DNA of 64,000 nt from Pelagibacteraceae bacterium AG-349-E10 (GCA_003281065.1 QCDA01000002.1:41862-105861); one strand, 5' to 3'. Counted from the stretch's first letter, positions 39,710-49,865 are shown. The notes: generated from the sequence alone by a model not told the origin. Numbers and translations are program-made.

Positions 39710-40705
39710 TCAACTATGTGAATAGTAAACAATTTTGGATCCTGTGCTTTCAAATCGTATAGGAACAAATAGATATTTACCTAATTTTAATTTAATAATT
39801 TCATGTTTATATGGTGGGGCAATAAGAATTAAAAAACCTCCTGCTCCAGCACCACATACTTTTCCACCATAAGCACCGTTTGCAATAGCTTTTTTATAAA
39901 TTCTATCTATTTGACTATTAGTCGTAGATTTATTTAAATATTTTTTTAATTTCCATTGTTCATTTAAAAGTTGTCCAAATTCTTTAATATTTATTTGTTT
40001 ATTTTTAATAATTTTAAGAGCTTCATCAGATAAAGACCTCATATTTTGCAATTCTATTTTTTTACTTGAGATATTTTTAATTTGTTTTTTTGCTACTTTA
40101 TCGGAGTCTCTAGATAGCCCTGTGTAACAAAAAATAATAGAGTTTTGAAGTTTATTAATATTTTTATCTGATAGCAAAATTGGGTCTACACTAAAAGTAT
40201 TTCCGAATAATTTAATTTTATTAAAACCACCAAAAGCGGCTGCTATTTGATCTTGTGAGCCAACATTTTCTTTTAGAATATTTTGTTCTATATGAATAGC
40301 TTTTAAAGCAAGTTCTCTTTTAGTAGGCATGTATCCTATATGAGTATATAAGGCATTTAAAAAGCCCACTGTAAAAGATGAGCTAGAACCAACACCTGAT
40401 CTTGCAGGGATATCTCCAGTGTGTAGCATTTCAATACCATTTTTTTTATATTTTAAATGTTTTAGAGTCTCTCTAATTACAGGGTGCTTAATTTTATTTA
40501 TTTGTGAAGTCTGCTCTGTTAAGAAATATCTTAACCTGTATTTATAATCAAAATAAGGTGGTAAATCTCTTAAATTAACGTAGCTGTATTTATTTATAGT
40601 AGTACTGATAATTTGAGACTCATTATCAGAATACCATGAGGGGTGGTCTGTTCCACCACCGAAAAAGCTTATTCTATATGGTGTTCTGCTAATTATCATT
40701 TTCAT
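39710..40705 (-). CDS. GHMP kinase (heptose-7-phosphate kinase HddA-like)
   Basis: MIISRTPYRISFFGGGTDHPSWY; GDIPARSGVGSSSSFTVG; GSQDQIAAAFGG; KVCGAGAGGFLI. Confidence 0.9.
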   Translation of the reverse strand: MKMIISRTPYRISFFGGGTDHPSWYSDNESQIISTTINKYSYVNLRDLPPYFDYKYRLRYFLTEQTSQINKIKHPVIRETLKHLKYKKNGIEMLHTGDIPARSGVGSSSSFTVGFLNALYTHIGYMPTKRELALKAIHIEQNILKENVGSQDQIAAAFGGFNKIKLFGNTFSVDPILLSDKNINKLQNSIIFCYTGLSRDSDKVAKKQIKNISSKKIELQNMRSLSDEALKIIKNKQINIKEFGQLLNEQWKLKKYLNKSTTNSQIDRIYKKAIANGAYGGKVCGAGAGGFLILIAPPYKHEIIKLKLGKYLFVPIRFESTGSKIVYYSHS

Positions 40706-41669
40706 AATCCTCTGGGGATTTATTGCTAAAATGGTCTTTATACCAAATAATTGTTTTTTTTAGGCCTTCATCCATAGGAATTTTAGGTGACCAATTAATT
40801 TTATTTGTAATTTTTCTAATATTAATTTTCCTTATCGGTATCATAGACGGTTTGGTTTTATCATGGTTAACTCTAAGATTATTTTTATTAAGTATTTTTT
40901 TTAAAATATCTATAATTTCATTTATTGTAATTGGTACACCAGACGCAATGTTGAAAATATCTGTGTTTTTATAATTTAAGATTAATTCAAAAAGGGCATC
41001 AACAAAATCATCAATGTATAAGAAATCTTTTATATCTTTACCATCTCCCCAAACATTTATTTGTTCGTCATTTTCGATAATCTTTCTAATAAGTGCGGGG
41101 ACAACTTTTGACTTTTCCCAATCAAATTTATCGTGTGGACCATATAAATTTCCAGGTCTGATAATTAAAGTATTCATACTTTGATTTAATTTTGTTGAAT
41201 ACATGTCACACATAACCTCTGTGAACCTTTTCATCCAAGCAACAATGTGGTAACTTTTATAAAAATCATACCTTGCGTCTTCCTCAATTACAGAATTTTC
41301 TGTTAAAGGATAAACAGTGTTACTACTTATAAATATAAATTTTTTTACTTTTTGTTTGTAGGACTCTTCAAGAGCAATTGTATTCATTAAAATATTATCA
41401 TTGAGATGTATCAATGGATTTGATTCGATTATTTTTGCTCCAGAGCTCACTGCAGCAGCCATTAACACACAGTCGATATCCTGATAAACCTGTTTGCAAT
41501 TGGATCTGTCAGTTAAATCAACTTTTAAATATTCAATATTTTTAGAAATTATATTTGGCTTCTTATTAAAATAAGTTGACTTAATATTCAATTTTGTTGA
41601 TGCTAACTTTGATAAAATATTTGTACCTATAAAACCAGAACCTCCTGTTACTAAAATGTTCTTAACCAT
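40689..41669 (-). CDS. NAD-dependent epimerase/dehydratase (GDP-fucose synthase-like)
   Basis: ILVTGGSGFIGTNIL; FISSNTVYPL; IIRPGNLYGPHDKFDWEKSKVVPALIRK; DFLYIDDFVDAL. Confidence 0.88.
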   Translation of the reverse strand: MVKNILVTGGSGFIGTNILSKLASTKLNIKSTYFNKKPNIISKNIEYLKVDLTDRSNCKQVYQDIDCVLMAAAVSSGAKIIESNPLIHLNDNILMNTIALEESYKQKVKKFIFISSNTVYPLTENSVIEEDARYDFYKSYHIVAWMKRFTEVMCDMYSTKLNQSMNTLIIRPGNLYGPHDKFDWEKSKVVPALIRKIIENDEQINVWGDGKDIKDFLYIDDFVDALFELILNYKNTDIFNIASGVPITINEIIDILKKILNKNNLRVNHDKTKPSMIPIRKINIRKITNKINWSPKIPMDEGLKKTIIWYKDHFSNKSPEDYENDN

Positions 41670-41801
41670 TATGTTTAAAATCTATCTTTTATTAAAATAA
41701 GCTGATAATAAAGACTTAAAATAGAGAATATTTTAAAAAATAGAACTACTAATTCCATATATTTTATATAATTTAATAATGAATTTTTTGTTCTAAAAAA
41801 T

Positions 41802-42812
41802 ATGAAAATAAAATGTTTAATCACAGGTGTAACTGGAATGGTTGGCTCACACTTAGCCGATTATTTAGCAAAAAATACAAATTGGATGATTTATGGAATG
41901 TGTCGGTGGAGGAGCCCTTTAGATAATGTAAAACATCTTTTTAAAGATGTGAATGAAGGAAAAAGGATATTTTTTGACTACGGTGATTTGCTTGATCAAA
42001 ACTCGCTTGATGTTTTATTAAAAAAAATAAAACCAAACTATATATTTCATTTAGCCGCTCAAAGTTTTCCTCAAACAAGTTTTACACATTCTTCTTTAAC
42101 ATATGACACTAATATAAAAGGAACCTCAAACTTATTAGAAACAGTTAGGAAATTAAATTTAAATCCAATTATTCACGTTTGTTCATCTTCTGAAATATTT
42201 GGAAGGGTTCCAAAGAAAAATTTGCCAATAAGTGAGGATTGTGCTTTTCATCCTGCCTCTCCATACGCAATTTCAAAGGTTGGAACAGATTTAATTGGAA
42301 GATATTATAATGAAGCATATGGGCTTAAGACACTTATAACAAGAATGTTTACCCATACTGGACCAAGGAGAGGTGATGTTTTTGCTGAGTCTAGTTTTGC
42401 TAAACAAATAGCCTTAATCGAGAAAAGATTAATCAAACCAGTTATTGAAGTTGGAAATTTAAATTCATTGAGAACAATTGCTGATGTGAGGGATGCTGTT
42501 GAAGCATATTTCTTATTAGTTACAAAATCAAATAAATTTGGCGAAACATATAATATTGGTGGTGATTATTTTTGTAAGGTATCTGATATATTAAATTTTC
42601 TAATTAGCAAATCTACATATCAAAATAAAATTAAAATTATTGTTGATAAAAAAAGGTTAAGACCTATAGATGCAGATTTGCAGTTACCAAATTCTAATAA
42701 ATTCAAAAGAAATTTTAAGTGGAGGCCTAAGTATAAATTTGAAGATACTATGATTGATTTGTTAAACTATTGGAGAGATAAAATAGATAATCATGGTTAT
42801 TTAAGAAGATAA
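41802..42812 (+). CDS. GDP-mannose 4,6-dehydratase-like (GDP-heptose dehydratase possible)
   Basis: LITGVTGMVGSHLADYL; HLAAQSFPQTSF; SSSEIFGRVP...PASPYAISKVGTDLIGRYY; RMFTHTGPRRGDVFAESSFAKQIA. Confidence 0.88.
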   Translation: MKIKCLITGVTGMVGSHLADYLAKNTNWMIYGMCRWRSPLDNVKHLFKDVNEGKRIFFDYGDLLDQNSLDVLLKKIKPNYIFHLAAQSFPQTSFTHSSLTYDTNIKGTSNLLETVRKLNLNPIIHVCSSSEIFGRVPKKNLPISEDCAFHPASPYAISKVGTDLIGRYYNEAYGLKTLITRMFTHTGPRRGDVFAESSFAKQIALIEKRLIKPVIEVGNLNSLRTIADVRDAVEAYFLLVTKSNKFGETYNIGGDYFCKVSDILNFLISKSTYQNKIKIIVDKKRLRPIDADLQLPNSNKFKRNFKWRPKYKFEDTMIDLLNYWRDKIDNHGYLRR

Positions 42813-43619
42813 GTGTCAATGAAAAAAAAAGATGAAATAAATATTATTTTAAATAATAAAAATGCTCTTATATCAGGTGGATCAAGTGGAATTGGTTCAT
42901 CTATTGCACAATCTCTTTTAAAATCAGGTTGCAAAATAGGTATTTTTTCAAGAGATATAGATAACTTATATAAATTTAAAAAAAAACAAACTAAAGATTT
43001 TCAAAATAAAATTTTTATATACGAATATGATGCAACTAAAGAAGAAAATTTCCAAGAAATGTATAATTACTTTAATACTAAATTATCAAAAATAGATATT
43101 TTAATAAATAATGTTGGAGGTGGAGGTACATGGGGCAGTAAAGATTTTGAAAAAACAGATTTTTTTACTTGGGAGGAAGTTTTTAATAAGAACTTTAAAA
43201 TTACTTATAAGCTTACAATGAAAGTATTAAAAGATATGTTAAAATCAAAATGGGGTAGAGTAATTACAATTTCATCAATATATGGAAAAGAGTTTGGGGG
43301 TAGGCCTTGGTTTAATTCCACAAAAGCAGCACAGATTTCTCTGATGAAAAATTTATCACATTATGATAAAGCTACAAAAAAAAATATAACTTTTAATTCA
43401 ATATCTCCTGGTGCAACTTTTACAGATAAAAGTGGGTGGGCTAAAATGAAGAATAAAAATTCAAAAAAATTTAAGGCTTTTGAAAAATCAATTCCGGTAG
43501 GTAAATTTGTTAATGCTGATGATATTGGTAAACTTGTTCTATTCTTATGCTCAGATTTTTCAAAATCAATTAACGGCACTAACATAACAATTGATGGTGG
43601 GGAATCGTACAGCTATTAA
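42813..43619 (+). CDS. SDR oxidoreductase (GTG start at 42813 or ATG at 42819)
   Basis: ALISGGSSGIGSSIAQSL; ITISSIYGKEFGGRPWFNSTKAAQ; NSISPGATFTD. Confidence 0.88.
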   Translation: MSMKKKDEINIILNNKNALISGGSSGIGSSIAQSLLKSGCKIGIFSRDIDNLYKFKKKQTKDFQNKIFIYEYDATKEENFQEMYNYFNTKLSKIDILINNVGGGGTWGSKDFEKTDFFTWEEVFNKNFKITYKLTMKVLKDMLKSKWGRVITISSIYGKEFGGRPWFNSTKAAQISLMKNLSHYDKATKKNITFNSISPGATFTDKSGWAKMKNKNSKKFKAFEKSIPVGKFVNADDIGKLVLFLCSDFSKSINGTNITIDGGESYSY

Positions 43620-44461
43620 TGCTAGGTTATAAAAACATTGGAAATATTAAAAACAAGTCAAATATTTATAGGCTAAAAATACTTGATTTAATTTATAAAT
43701 CACAAAAAGGACATATTGGTGGATCTTATTCAATTGTTGATTTATTATCCTATTTATACCTCAGTGACAGCTTAGATCATTCTAAAAAAAAAAGTATTAA
43801 CCCCTATGTTGATAATATCTGCATTTTAAGTAAGGGGCATTGTGCTATAGCTCAATACGTGATTCTTGAAGACTTAAAATTTCTAAAGAAAAATGAACTT
43901 GAAAAATTTAATTTGAATGGAAGCAAATTAGGCGAACATCCAGATCTTAGAATAAATGGAATAAACATTAATTCTGGATCTTTAGGTCATATCCTTAGTT
44001 ACTCAACAGGAATTTGTTATGATAGGTTTGTAAAAAATAATCATAATAAAATTTACGTTATTTTAGGTGATGGCGAATTAAATGAGGGATCAAATTGGGA
44101 GGCTTTTATTTTTCTTAGAGAATATAATTTTTTAAAGAATTTAGTAATAATCATAGATTTTAACAAATTTATGACACTAAAAGACACGAAAAAAACAATT
44201 AATTCAAAGCTGATTAAAAATTTTTTTAAAGATAAAAAAATAGATTTTTTTCAAGTCGATGGGCATAATTTAAATGAAATTGATAAATATTTTTCTAAAA
44301 TTAGAAAATCTAATAAATTAACAGTAGTTTTTTTGAATACCATTAAAGGAAAAGGTATTAAATTTATGGAAAATAAAAAACAATGGCATCATAGAGTGCC
44401 CAATCGGGAAGAATATTTGGAGGGTAAGAGACAACTCAGTAAAATAATTAATGGTATGTGA
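43619..44461 (+). CDS. Transketolase N-terminal (TPP-binding) subunit
   Basis: GHIGGSYSIVDLLSYLYL; ILSKGHCAIAQYV; SGSLGHILSYSTGI; VILGDGELNEGSNWEAF; NTIKGKGIKFMEN. Confidence 0.92.
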   Translation: MLGYKNIGNIKNKSNIYRLKILDLIYKSQKGHIGGSYSIVDLLSYLYLSDSLDHSKKKSINPYVDNICILSKGHCAIAQYVILEDLKFLKKNELEKFNLNGSKLGEHPDLRINGININSGSLGHILSYSTGICYDRFVKNNHNKIYVILGDGELNEGSNWEAFIFLREYNFLKNLVIIIDFNKFMTLKDTKKTINSKLIKNFFKDKKIDFFQVDGHNLNEIDKYFSKIRKSNKLTVVFLNTIKGKGIKFMENKKQWHHRVPNREEYLEGKRQLSKIINGM

Positions 44462-45368
44462 ACAAAATGATATTAGAGATGGTTTTTTTAATGATCTACT
44501 GAAAAAATTTAAAAAAAATAAAAAAATATATTTTTTAACTGCTGATCAAGGAACTTTTAAATTAAATGATTTCCAAAAATTTGATAGAAATAGAGTCATA
44601 AATGTTGGAATATCTGAGCAACATTTAATCTCATTTGCAGCAGGGTTGGCTCAATCTGGGAACATAGTTTATGTTTACGCAATAAGTACCTTTTTAATTT
44701 TTAGGGCTTTTGAGCAAATAAAAATAGATTTAGTTCTTAATAATTCAAATGTTAAAATAATAGGAATGGGAACGGGGTTTTGTTATTCTAAAGATGGCCC
44801 TACCCACCATTCACTTGAAGATATCGGCGTATTAAGGAATTATAAGAATATAAATATTTATACACCCTCAAATGCGATTACCTCACAGATAATTTCTGAA
44901 AAAGTATATAATAACAAGGGTTTGGATTACATTCGGTTAGATAAAGGTTCTTATAATTTTGATAACAAATATTTATTTAAAAACCATAAAGAGAATTTTT
45001 ATATTTTCAAATACGGAAGATTTAATAAGTGTATAATTTCTTCCGGCGTTATTCTAAATAGTGTTTATAAAATTTTTTATAAGAGAAATGATATTCAAAT
45101 AATTGATATTTTTAAATTGCCTATTTTTGCCAAAAAAACATTAGCTATTTTGTTCAAATTTGAAAAGATTGTTGTGATTGAAGAAAATATAGTTAACTCC
45201 TCGATTGGTAGTATCCTTGAAAGCCATTTATTTCATAAGAATATAGATTTGATCAAGATAGGTGTGGACACTATTATTAATTACCATTACGGTGATAGGG
45301 ATTTTTTAATAAAAAAGTTAATTCTGAATAATAAAAACATTAAATTAATTAACAAATTCCTAGATTAA
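44451..45368 (+). CDS. Transketolase C-terminal (pyrimidine-binding) subunit
   Basis: DRNRVINVGISEQHLISFAAGLAQSG; YSKDGPTHHSLEDIGVLR. Confidence 0.9.
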   Translation: MVCEQNDIRDGFFNDLLKKFKKNKKIYFLTADQGTFKLNDFQKFDRNRVINVGISEQHLISFAAGLAQSGNIVYVYAISTFLIFRAFEQIKIDLVLNNSNVKIIGMGTGFCYSKDGPTHHSLEDIGVLRNYKNINIYTPSNAITSQIISEKVYNNKGLDYIRLDKGSYNFDNKYLFKNHKENFYIFKYGRFNKCIISSGVILNSVYKIFYKRNDIQIIDIFKLPIFAKKTLAILFKFEKIVVIEENIVNSSIGSILESHLFHKNIDLIKIGVDTIINYHYGDRDFLIKKLILNNKNIKLINKFLD

Positions 45369-45376
45369 AAAAATTT

Positions 45377-46303
45377 ATGAGAAAAGTTACGTTAAAAGAT
45401 TTAGCTAATAGTTTTGGTGATGATTATAATAAATTTAGTAAAAAATTCATTGATAAGTTTAATTCTGTAAATTTAAATTATGAATTTATTCAAGATGAGG
45501 ATTTAGAAAAATTATATATTAAAATAATTGATAGATTATTTTCAGATAATCAAAAAATTGGAGCTTTTGAGAGAACAAAAGTATGGGAAAAAGGATGGGG
45601 AGAAAATTTAAACGATTTCTTATCTGAGCCAAATAATGAAAATACATTAATACCAAAATTTATAAGGCCAGGTTTACCAATAAGGTTTTTTCAAAAATTT
45701 ATTAGAACAGAAAATCCAATGTTTGAATTAGAATATTTTAAATTATATAGGCAATGGTTGTTTGAAAAATATTTGAAAGATTATAATCATATATATGAAT
45801 TTGGATGTGGAACTGGCTTTAACCTTCTTGAGGGTTGCAGAATGTACGAAGATAAAAGATTTTATGGAAGTGATTTTGTAAGTAGCTCAGTTAAATTAGT
45901 AAATGAAATATCAAAAAAATTTAATTTGAAACTTGAGTCTGAATTGTTTGATTTTGTAAAGCCTAATTACCAATATAAAATAAAAGAAAATAGTTTGGTT
46001 AGCACATTTGGTGCTTTGGAACAAATAAAATCAAAATTTATACCATTTATTGATTTTTTGAGAAAAAAAAGGCCTGACATTATTATACATACTGAACCTG
46101 TAAAAGAACTTTATCATTTAGATAATTTTAACGATTATACTGCATATTTGTTTCATACAAAGCGAGGTTATACTGAAGGATTGCTTCCTTATTTACAAGA
46201 GCTTGAAAAAAAAGATGAGATAGAAATTTTAAAAGTTAAAAGACTTTTTTTTGGTAGCTTAATGATGGAGGGTTTTAATCTAATTGTGTGGAGATTTAGA
46301 TAA
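45377..46303 (+). CDS. Class I SAM-dependent methyltransferase
   Basis: HIYEFGCGTGFNLLEGCRMYEDKRFYGSDF. Confidence 0.75.
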   Translation: MRKVTLKDLANSFGDDYNKFSKKFIDKFNSVNLNYEFIQDEDLEKLYIKIIDRLFSDNQKIGAFERTKVWEKGWGENLNDFLSEPNNENTLIPKFIRPGLPIRFFQKFIRTENPMFELEYFKLYRQWLFEKYLKDYNHIYEFGCGTGFNLLEGCRMYEDKRFYGSDFVSSSVKLVNEISKKFNLKLESELFDFVKPNYQYKIKENSLVSTFGALEQIKSKFIPFIDFLRKKRPDIIIHTEPVKELYHLDNFNDYTAYLFHTKRGYTEGLLPYLQELEKKDEIEILKVKRLFFGSLMMEGFNLIVWRFR

Positions 46304-46342
46304 AATAATTTATTATTAGTTCGCTAAACATATTAAAGATCA

Positions 46343-46969
46343 ATGAAAATTCCTAAAAATCTAACAAGAGTTAATAAAGTTAAAATTTCAATCGAAGAGT
46401 TAATTGATTTTGAAGACAAAATAAAAAAAATATACGAAACAGGAAAAATTTTAGCTCCTATTCACTTGTCAAAGGGTAATGAAAAAGAATTAATAGATAT
46501 TTTTTCATATATTAGTCCAAATGATTGGGTATTTTCATCTTGGAGAAGTCATTATCATGCTTTACTTCATGGAATAAGTAAAAAAAAATTAACTGAAATT
46601 ATACTAAACGGTAAAAGTATGGGTGTTATAACAAAAAAGCCAAAATTTTACTCCTCTTCAATTGTAGGTGGATCAATACCAATTGCTTTGGGCACTGCAC
46701 TTGCAATTAAAAAGAACAAACAGAAAGAAAAAGTTTTTTGTTTTATTGGTGATATGACCTATGAAACTGGGATTTTTCATGAGGCATATAAATACTCAAG
46801 AAATTTTAAACTTCCATTACATTTTGTTGTAGAGGATAATAATTTAAGCACTAATACGCCTACCAACAAGGCTTGGAATAAAAAATCATCTATAAAAAAA
46901 GATATTTTTTATTACAAATATAAAAGACAACTTCCTCATCACGGCACAGGAAATTGGGTACTCTTTTAA
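46343..46969 (+). CDS. TPP-dependent dehydrogenase E1-alpha-like subunit
   Basis: GGSIPIALGTALAIK; FCFIGDMTYETGIFHEAYKYSRNFKLPLHFVVEDNNLSTNTPT. Confidence 0.85.
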   Translation: MKIPKNLTRVNKVKISIEELIDFEDKIKKIYETGKILAPIHLSKGNEKELIDIFSYISPNDWVFSSWRSHYHALLHGISKKKLTEIILNGKSMGVITKKPKFYSSSIVGGSIPIALGTALAIKKNKQKEKVFCFIGDMTYETGIFHEAYKYSRNFKLPLHFVVEDNNLSTNTPTNKAWNKKSSIKKDIFYYKYKRQLPHHGTGNWVLF

Positions 46970-47499
46970 TGAAATACAAAGATGAGCTAATTAGATCGAT
47001 GAATTGGTTATCCAAAAAGAAAAATACAATATTTATTGGCCAATCTGTTAACTATTCTGGAAATGCTATATTTAATACACTGAAGGATGTAAATAAGTCT
47101 AAAAAAATTGAATTACCAGTTTTTGAAGATTTACAAATGGGAATTTCAACGGGTATGGCGCTGAATGGTTTTGTTCCAATAAGTTGTTACCCTAGATTTG
47201 ATTTTCTCATTTTAGCTATGAACCAATTAGTAAATCATTTGGATAAATTACAAGTAATGTCAGAAAATGTTTATAAACCAAAAGTGATTATCAGAGTTGC
47301 AATTGGTTCGAAAAAACCTCTAAATGGTGGTGTTCAACACACCCAAGATTATACAGATGTAATGAAAAAAGTTTTAACAGAGGTAAATGTAGTATTATTA
47401 AATGAACCTAAAAAAATTTTTAAAGAATTTAAAAAAGCTTATACGGCAAGTTACTCATCAATGATAATTGAAAACGCAGATTACTATAATGACAAATAA
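46954..47499 (+). CDS. E1-beta/transketolase pyrimidine-binding-domain-only subunit (short)
   Basis: LPVFEDLQMGISTGMALNGFVPISCYPRFDFLILAMNQLVNHLDKL; GGVQHTQDY; ends before a C-terminal transketolase domain. Confidence 0.75.
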   Translation: MGTLLMKYKDELIRSMNWLSKKKNTIFIGQSVNYSGNAIFNTLKDVNKSKKIELPVFEDLQMGISTGMALNGFVPISCYPRFDFLILAMNQLVNHLDKLQVMSENVYKPKVIIRVAIGSKKPLNGGVQHTQDYTDVMKKVLTEVNVVLLNEPKKIFKEFKKAYTASYSSMIIENADYYNDK

Positions 47500-48475
47500 T
47501 TTATCTATTCAAGATTTTTACAAAAATAAAAATGTTCTAGTTACTGGTGGAACTGGGCTAATTGGAAGACAACTTGTAAGTAAATTATGTGATTTAGGAT
47601 CTAATGTATTAAGTGTGTCCATGGATGATCTTCAACTAGATAGAAGATCTAAATATATAAAAATAGACTTAACCCTTTTAGATAATTGCAAAGATGTTAC
47701 AAAAGATATGGATATAGTCCTTCATGTAGCAGGTATTAAAGGTTCTGTCGATGTAACTAAATCGAAACCTGCAAGTTTTATGGTTCCAATGCTTCTTTTT
47801 AATACTGGTATATTAGAGGCTTCAAGGATTAATAGTGTTAAAAATCTAGTTTTTACAAGTTCAATTGGAGCATACAGTTCCTCAGAAATATTTTCTGAGT
47901 CAGATGAGGAAGAGATCAAACCACCTATGGATTTTTATCCTGGCTGGGCAAAAAGAATAGCCGAATTGCAAATCAAAGCGTACCAAGAACAATATGATAT
48001 AAACTGGGGCGTTGTTAGACCTTCCAACGTTTATGGACCTGGAGATAATTTTGATGAAAATAATGCCATGGTAATACCATCTTTAATTTCAAAAATTTAT
48101 AAAAAACAATTTCCTTTAAAAGTCTGGGGTGATGGCAGTTCTGTTAGAGACTTTATTTTTTCCGGAGATGTTGCAGACGGTATCCTTAATTGTGCTTTTT
48201 TTAAAAATAATAGTAGATATTTAAACTTAGGTAGTGGCACTGGAATAACTATTAAAGAATTAATATTATCTTTACAGTCTATAATAAAATTTGATTTTGA
48301 ATTTGATACCTCAAAATCAAACGGTTTTCCAAAAAGAGTAATGAACATTGATAGAGCTAAAAAAGAAATTAATTTTTTTCCAAAAACTACAATATTAGAG
48401 GGTTTGAGAATAACTTGGGATTGGTTCATACAAAACAATAAAGAATATTTGAAAAGAAAAAACTATTTTAAATAA
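47489..48475 (+). CDS. NAD-dependent epimerase/dehydratase; start set to MTNNLSIQDF
   Basis: VLVTGGTGLIGRQLV; FTSSIGAYSS; RPSNVYGPGDNFDENNAMVIPSLISK; track start at 47468 is an upstream TTG. Confidence 0.87.
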   Translation: MTNNLSIQDFYKNKNVLVTGGTGLIGRQLVSKLCDLGSNVLSVSMDDLQLDRRSKYIKIDLTLLDNCKDVTKDMDIVLHVAGIKGSVDVTKSKPASFMVPMLLFNTGILEASRINSVKNLVFTSSIGAYSSSEIFSESDEEEIKPPMDFYPGWAKRIAELQIKAYQEQYDINWGVVRPSNVYGPGDNFDENNAMVIPSLISKIYKKQFPLKVWGDGSSVRDFIFSGDVADGILNCAFFKNNSRYLNLGSGTGITIKELILSLQSIIKFDFEFDTSKSNGFPKRVMNIDRAKKEINFFPKTTILEGLRITWDWFIQNNKEYLKRKNYFK

Positions 48476-48481
48476 CTTTTA

Positions 48482-49003
48482 ATGATTAAGAAAATTACAG
48501 AATGCGATCTCTTTGGTGTTAAATTGATTGAAACTGATTTATTTGAAGATTTCAGAGGAACTTATCAAGAGACATATAATTTCAATGAGTACTATAATAA
48601 TGGATTAGATATTAACTTTGTTCAAGATGATATATCTATTTCAAAGTTCAATGTTTTGCGAGGACTTCATGGTGACAAAAACACATGGAAACTAGTGTCC
48701 TGCCTTCAAGGAGAATTTTTTTTAGCTGTTGTAAATTTTGATAAAACATCGAAGGAGTTTTGTAAACATCATACATTTGTTCTTAACGGAAGTGATAATT
48801 ATCAAGTTTTAATTCCACCCTCTTTTGCAAATGGACATTTAGTATTGAGTGAAGAAACTATTTTTCACTACAAGCAGAGCACTTACTATGAGGGTATGGA
48901 AAAACAATTTACATTAAGATGGGATGATCCAAAATTAAATATTACATGGCCAACCAATAATCCAATTTTGTCTAAAAGAGACCTTGAAGCATCATTTATA
49001 TAA
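48482..49003 (+). CDS. dTDP-4-dehydrorhamnose 3,5-epimerase-like (RfbC family)
   Basis: FEDFRGTYQETYNFNEY; FVQDDISISKFNVLRGLHGD; IPPSFANGHLVLSE. Confidence 0.9.
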   Translation: MIKKITECDLFGVKLIETDLFEDFRGTYQETYNFNEYYNNGLDINFVQDDISISKFNVLRGLHGDKNTWKLVSCLQGEFFLAVVNFDKTSKEFCKHHTFVLNGSDNYQVLIPPSFANGHLVLSEETIFHYKQSTYYEGMEKQFTLRWDDPKLNITWPTNNPILSKRDLEASFI

Positions 49004-49009
49004 TTAAGA

Positions 49010-49858
49010 TTGAAAAATAATAAAATTAGTGTGTTCGGACCGGCAATAAGAACTGAAAGGTGGCCGTCCCTCTACAAAAATATTTGTGAAGGAAATGATA
49101 TAGAAATAGAAATAGTTTTTTGTGGAAATGTAAAACCAGATTTTAATTTACCAAAAAATTTCATTTTTATTTATTCTGAGGTTAAACCATCTCAATGTGC
49201 TCAAATCGCCCTGAAATATACTAACTCTGAAATAGTCTCATTAATTGGAGATGATTGTGTTTTTTCAAAAAACTACTTTGATAATTTATATGAAGCGTAC
49301 ATAAAAAATAGTTCTTTCATATATGGGGGAGCTTTTAAAAGAAACAATATATTTTATGCAAAAAGAGATTATATGCTTTTAGATGAAATTTCTGATAGTC
49401 CTTTTTTCCCATTATCTCCATTACTTTGTAAAAAAGAAATCATGTCTTTGGGCGGTATAGATAAAAACTTTATAGCAGTTATGTGGCATGAGGACTTATT
49501 GATGAGGTTAATCACTAATTTTAATAAAAAATGCAAGATAATTGATAAATCTGTGTGTTATGAAGAAACGACTAAAGATTTAAGTTTAATTAAGCGGGTT
49601 TATATAAAATACATATCAAAAGTGTTCTCTAAAAAATATGTAAGACCCGGAGCGAATTTGTTTGAAAAATATGGTATTAATCATGACTTACCATATTTAA
49701 AATCATGCTGGATAGACACAATTAAAAACATTGGATTTAACAAAGTTCTATGTAGAAATGAAACATATTTTATCTCAAAAAATAGACTAATAAAATTTGA
49801 TCCTTTCAATGAAATAAATCTTGAAACAGTAACTCAGGGAAAAAAAGGAAAGTGGTAA
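49010..49858 (+). CDS. Glycosyltransferase family 2-like
   Basis: 282 aa; EIVSLIGDDCVFSKNYFDNLYEAY; LGGIDKNFIAVMWHEDLLMRL. Confidence 0.6.
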   Translation: MKNNKISVFGPAIRTERWPSLYKNICEGNDIEIEIVFCGNVKPDFNLPKNFIFIYSEVKPSQCAQIALKYTNSEIVSLIGDDCVFSKNYFDNLYEAYIKNSSFIYGGAFKRNNIFYAKRDYMLLDEISDSPFFPLSPLLCKKEIMSLGGIDKNFIAVMWHEDLLMRLITNFNKKCKIIDKSVCYEETTKDLSLIKRVYIKYISKVFSKKYVRPGANLFEKYGINHDLPYLKSCWIDTIKNIGFNKVLCRNETYFISKNRLIKFDPFNEINLETVTQGKKGKW

Positions 49859-49865
49859 AAATTTT

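Noticed and set aside
47722-48438. Minus-strand ORFs 47722..47919 and 48097..48438
   Set aside because: Antisense to a clear NAD-dependent epimerase; no independent support.
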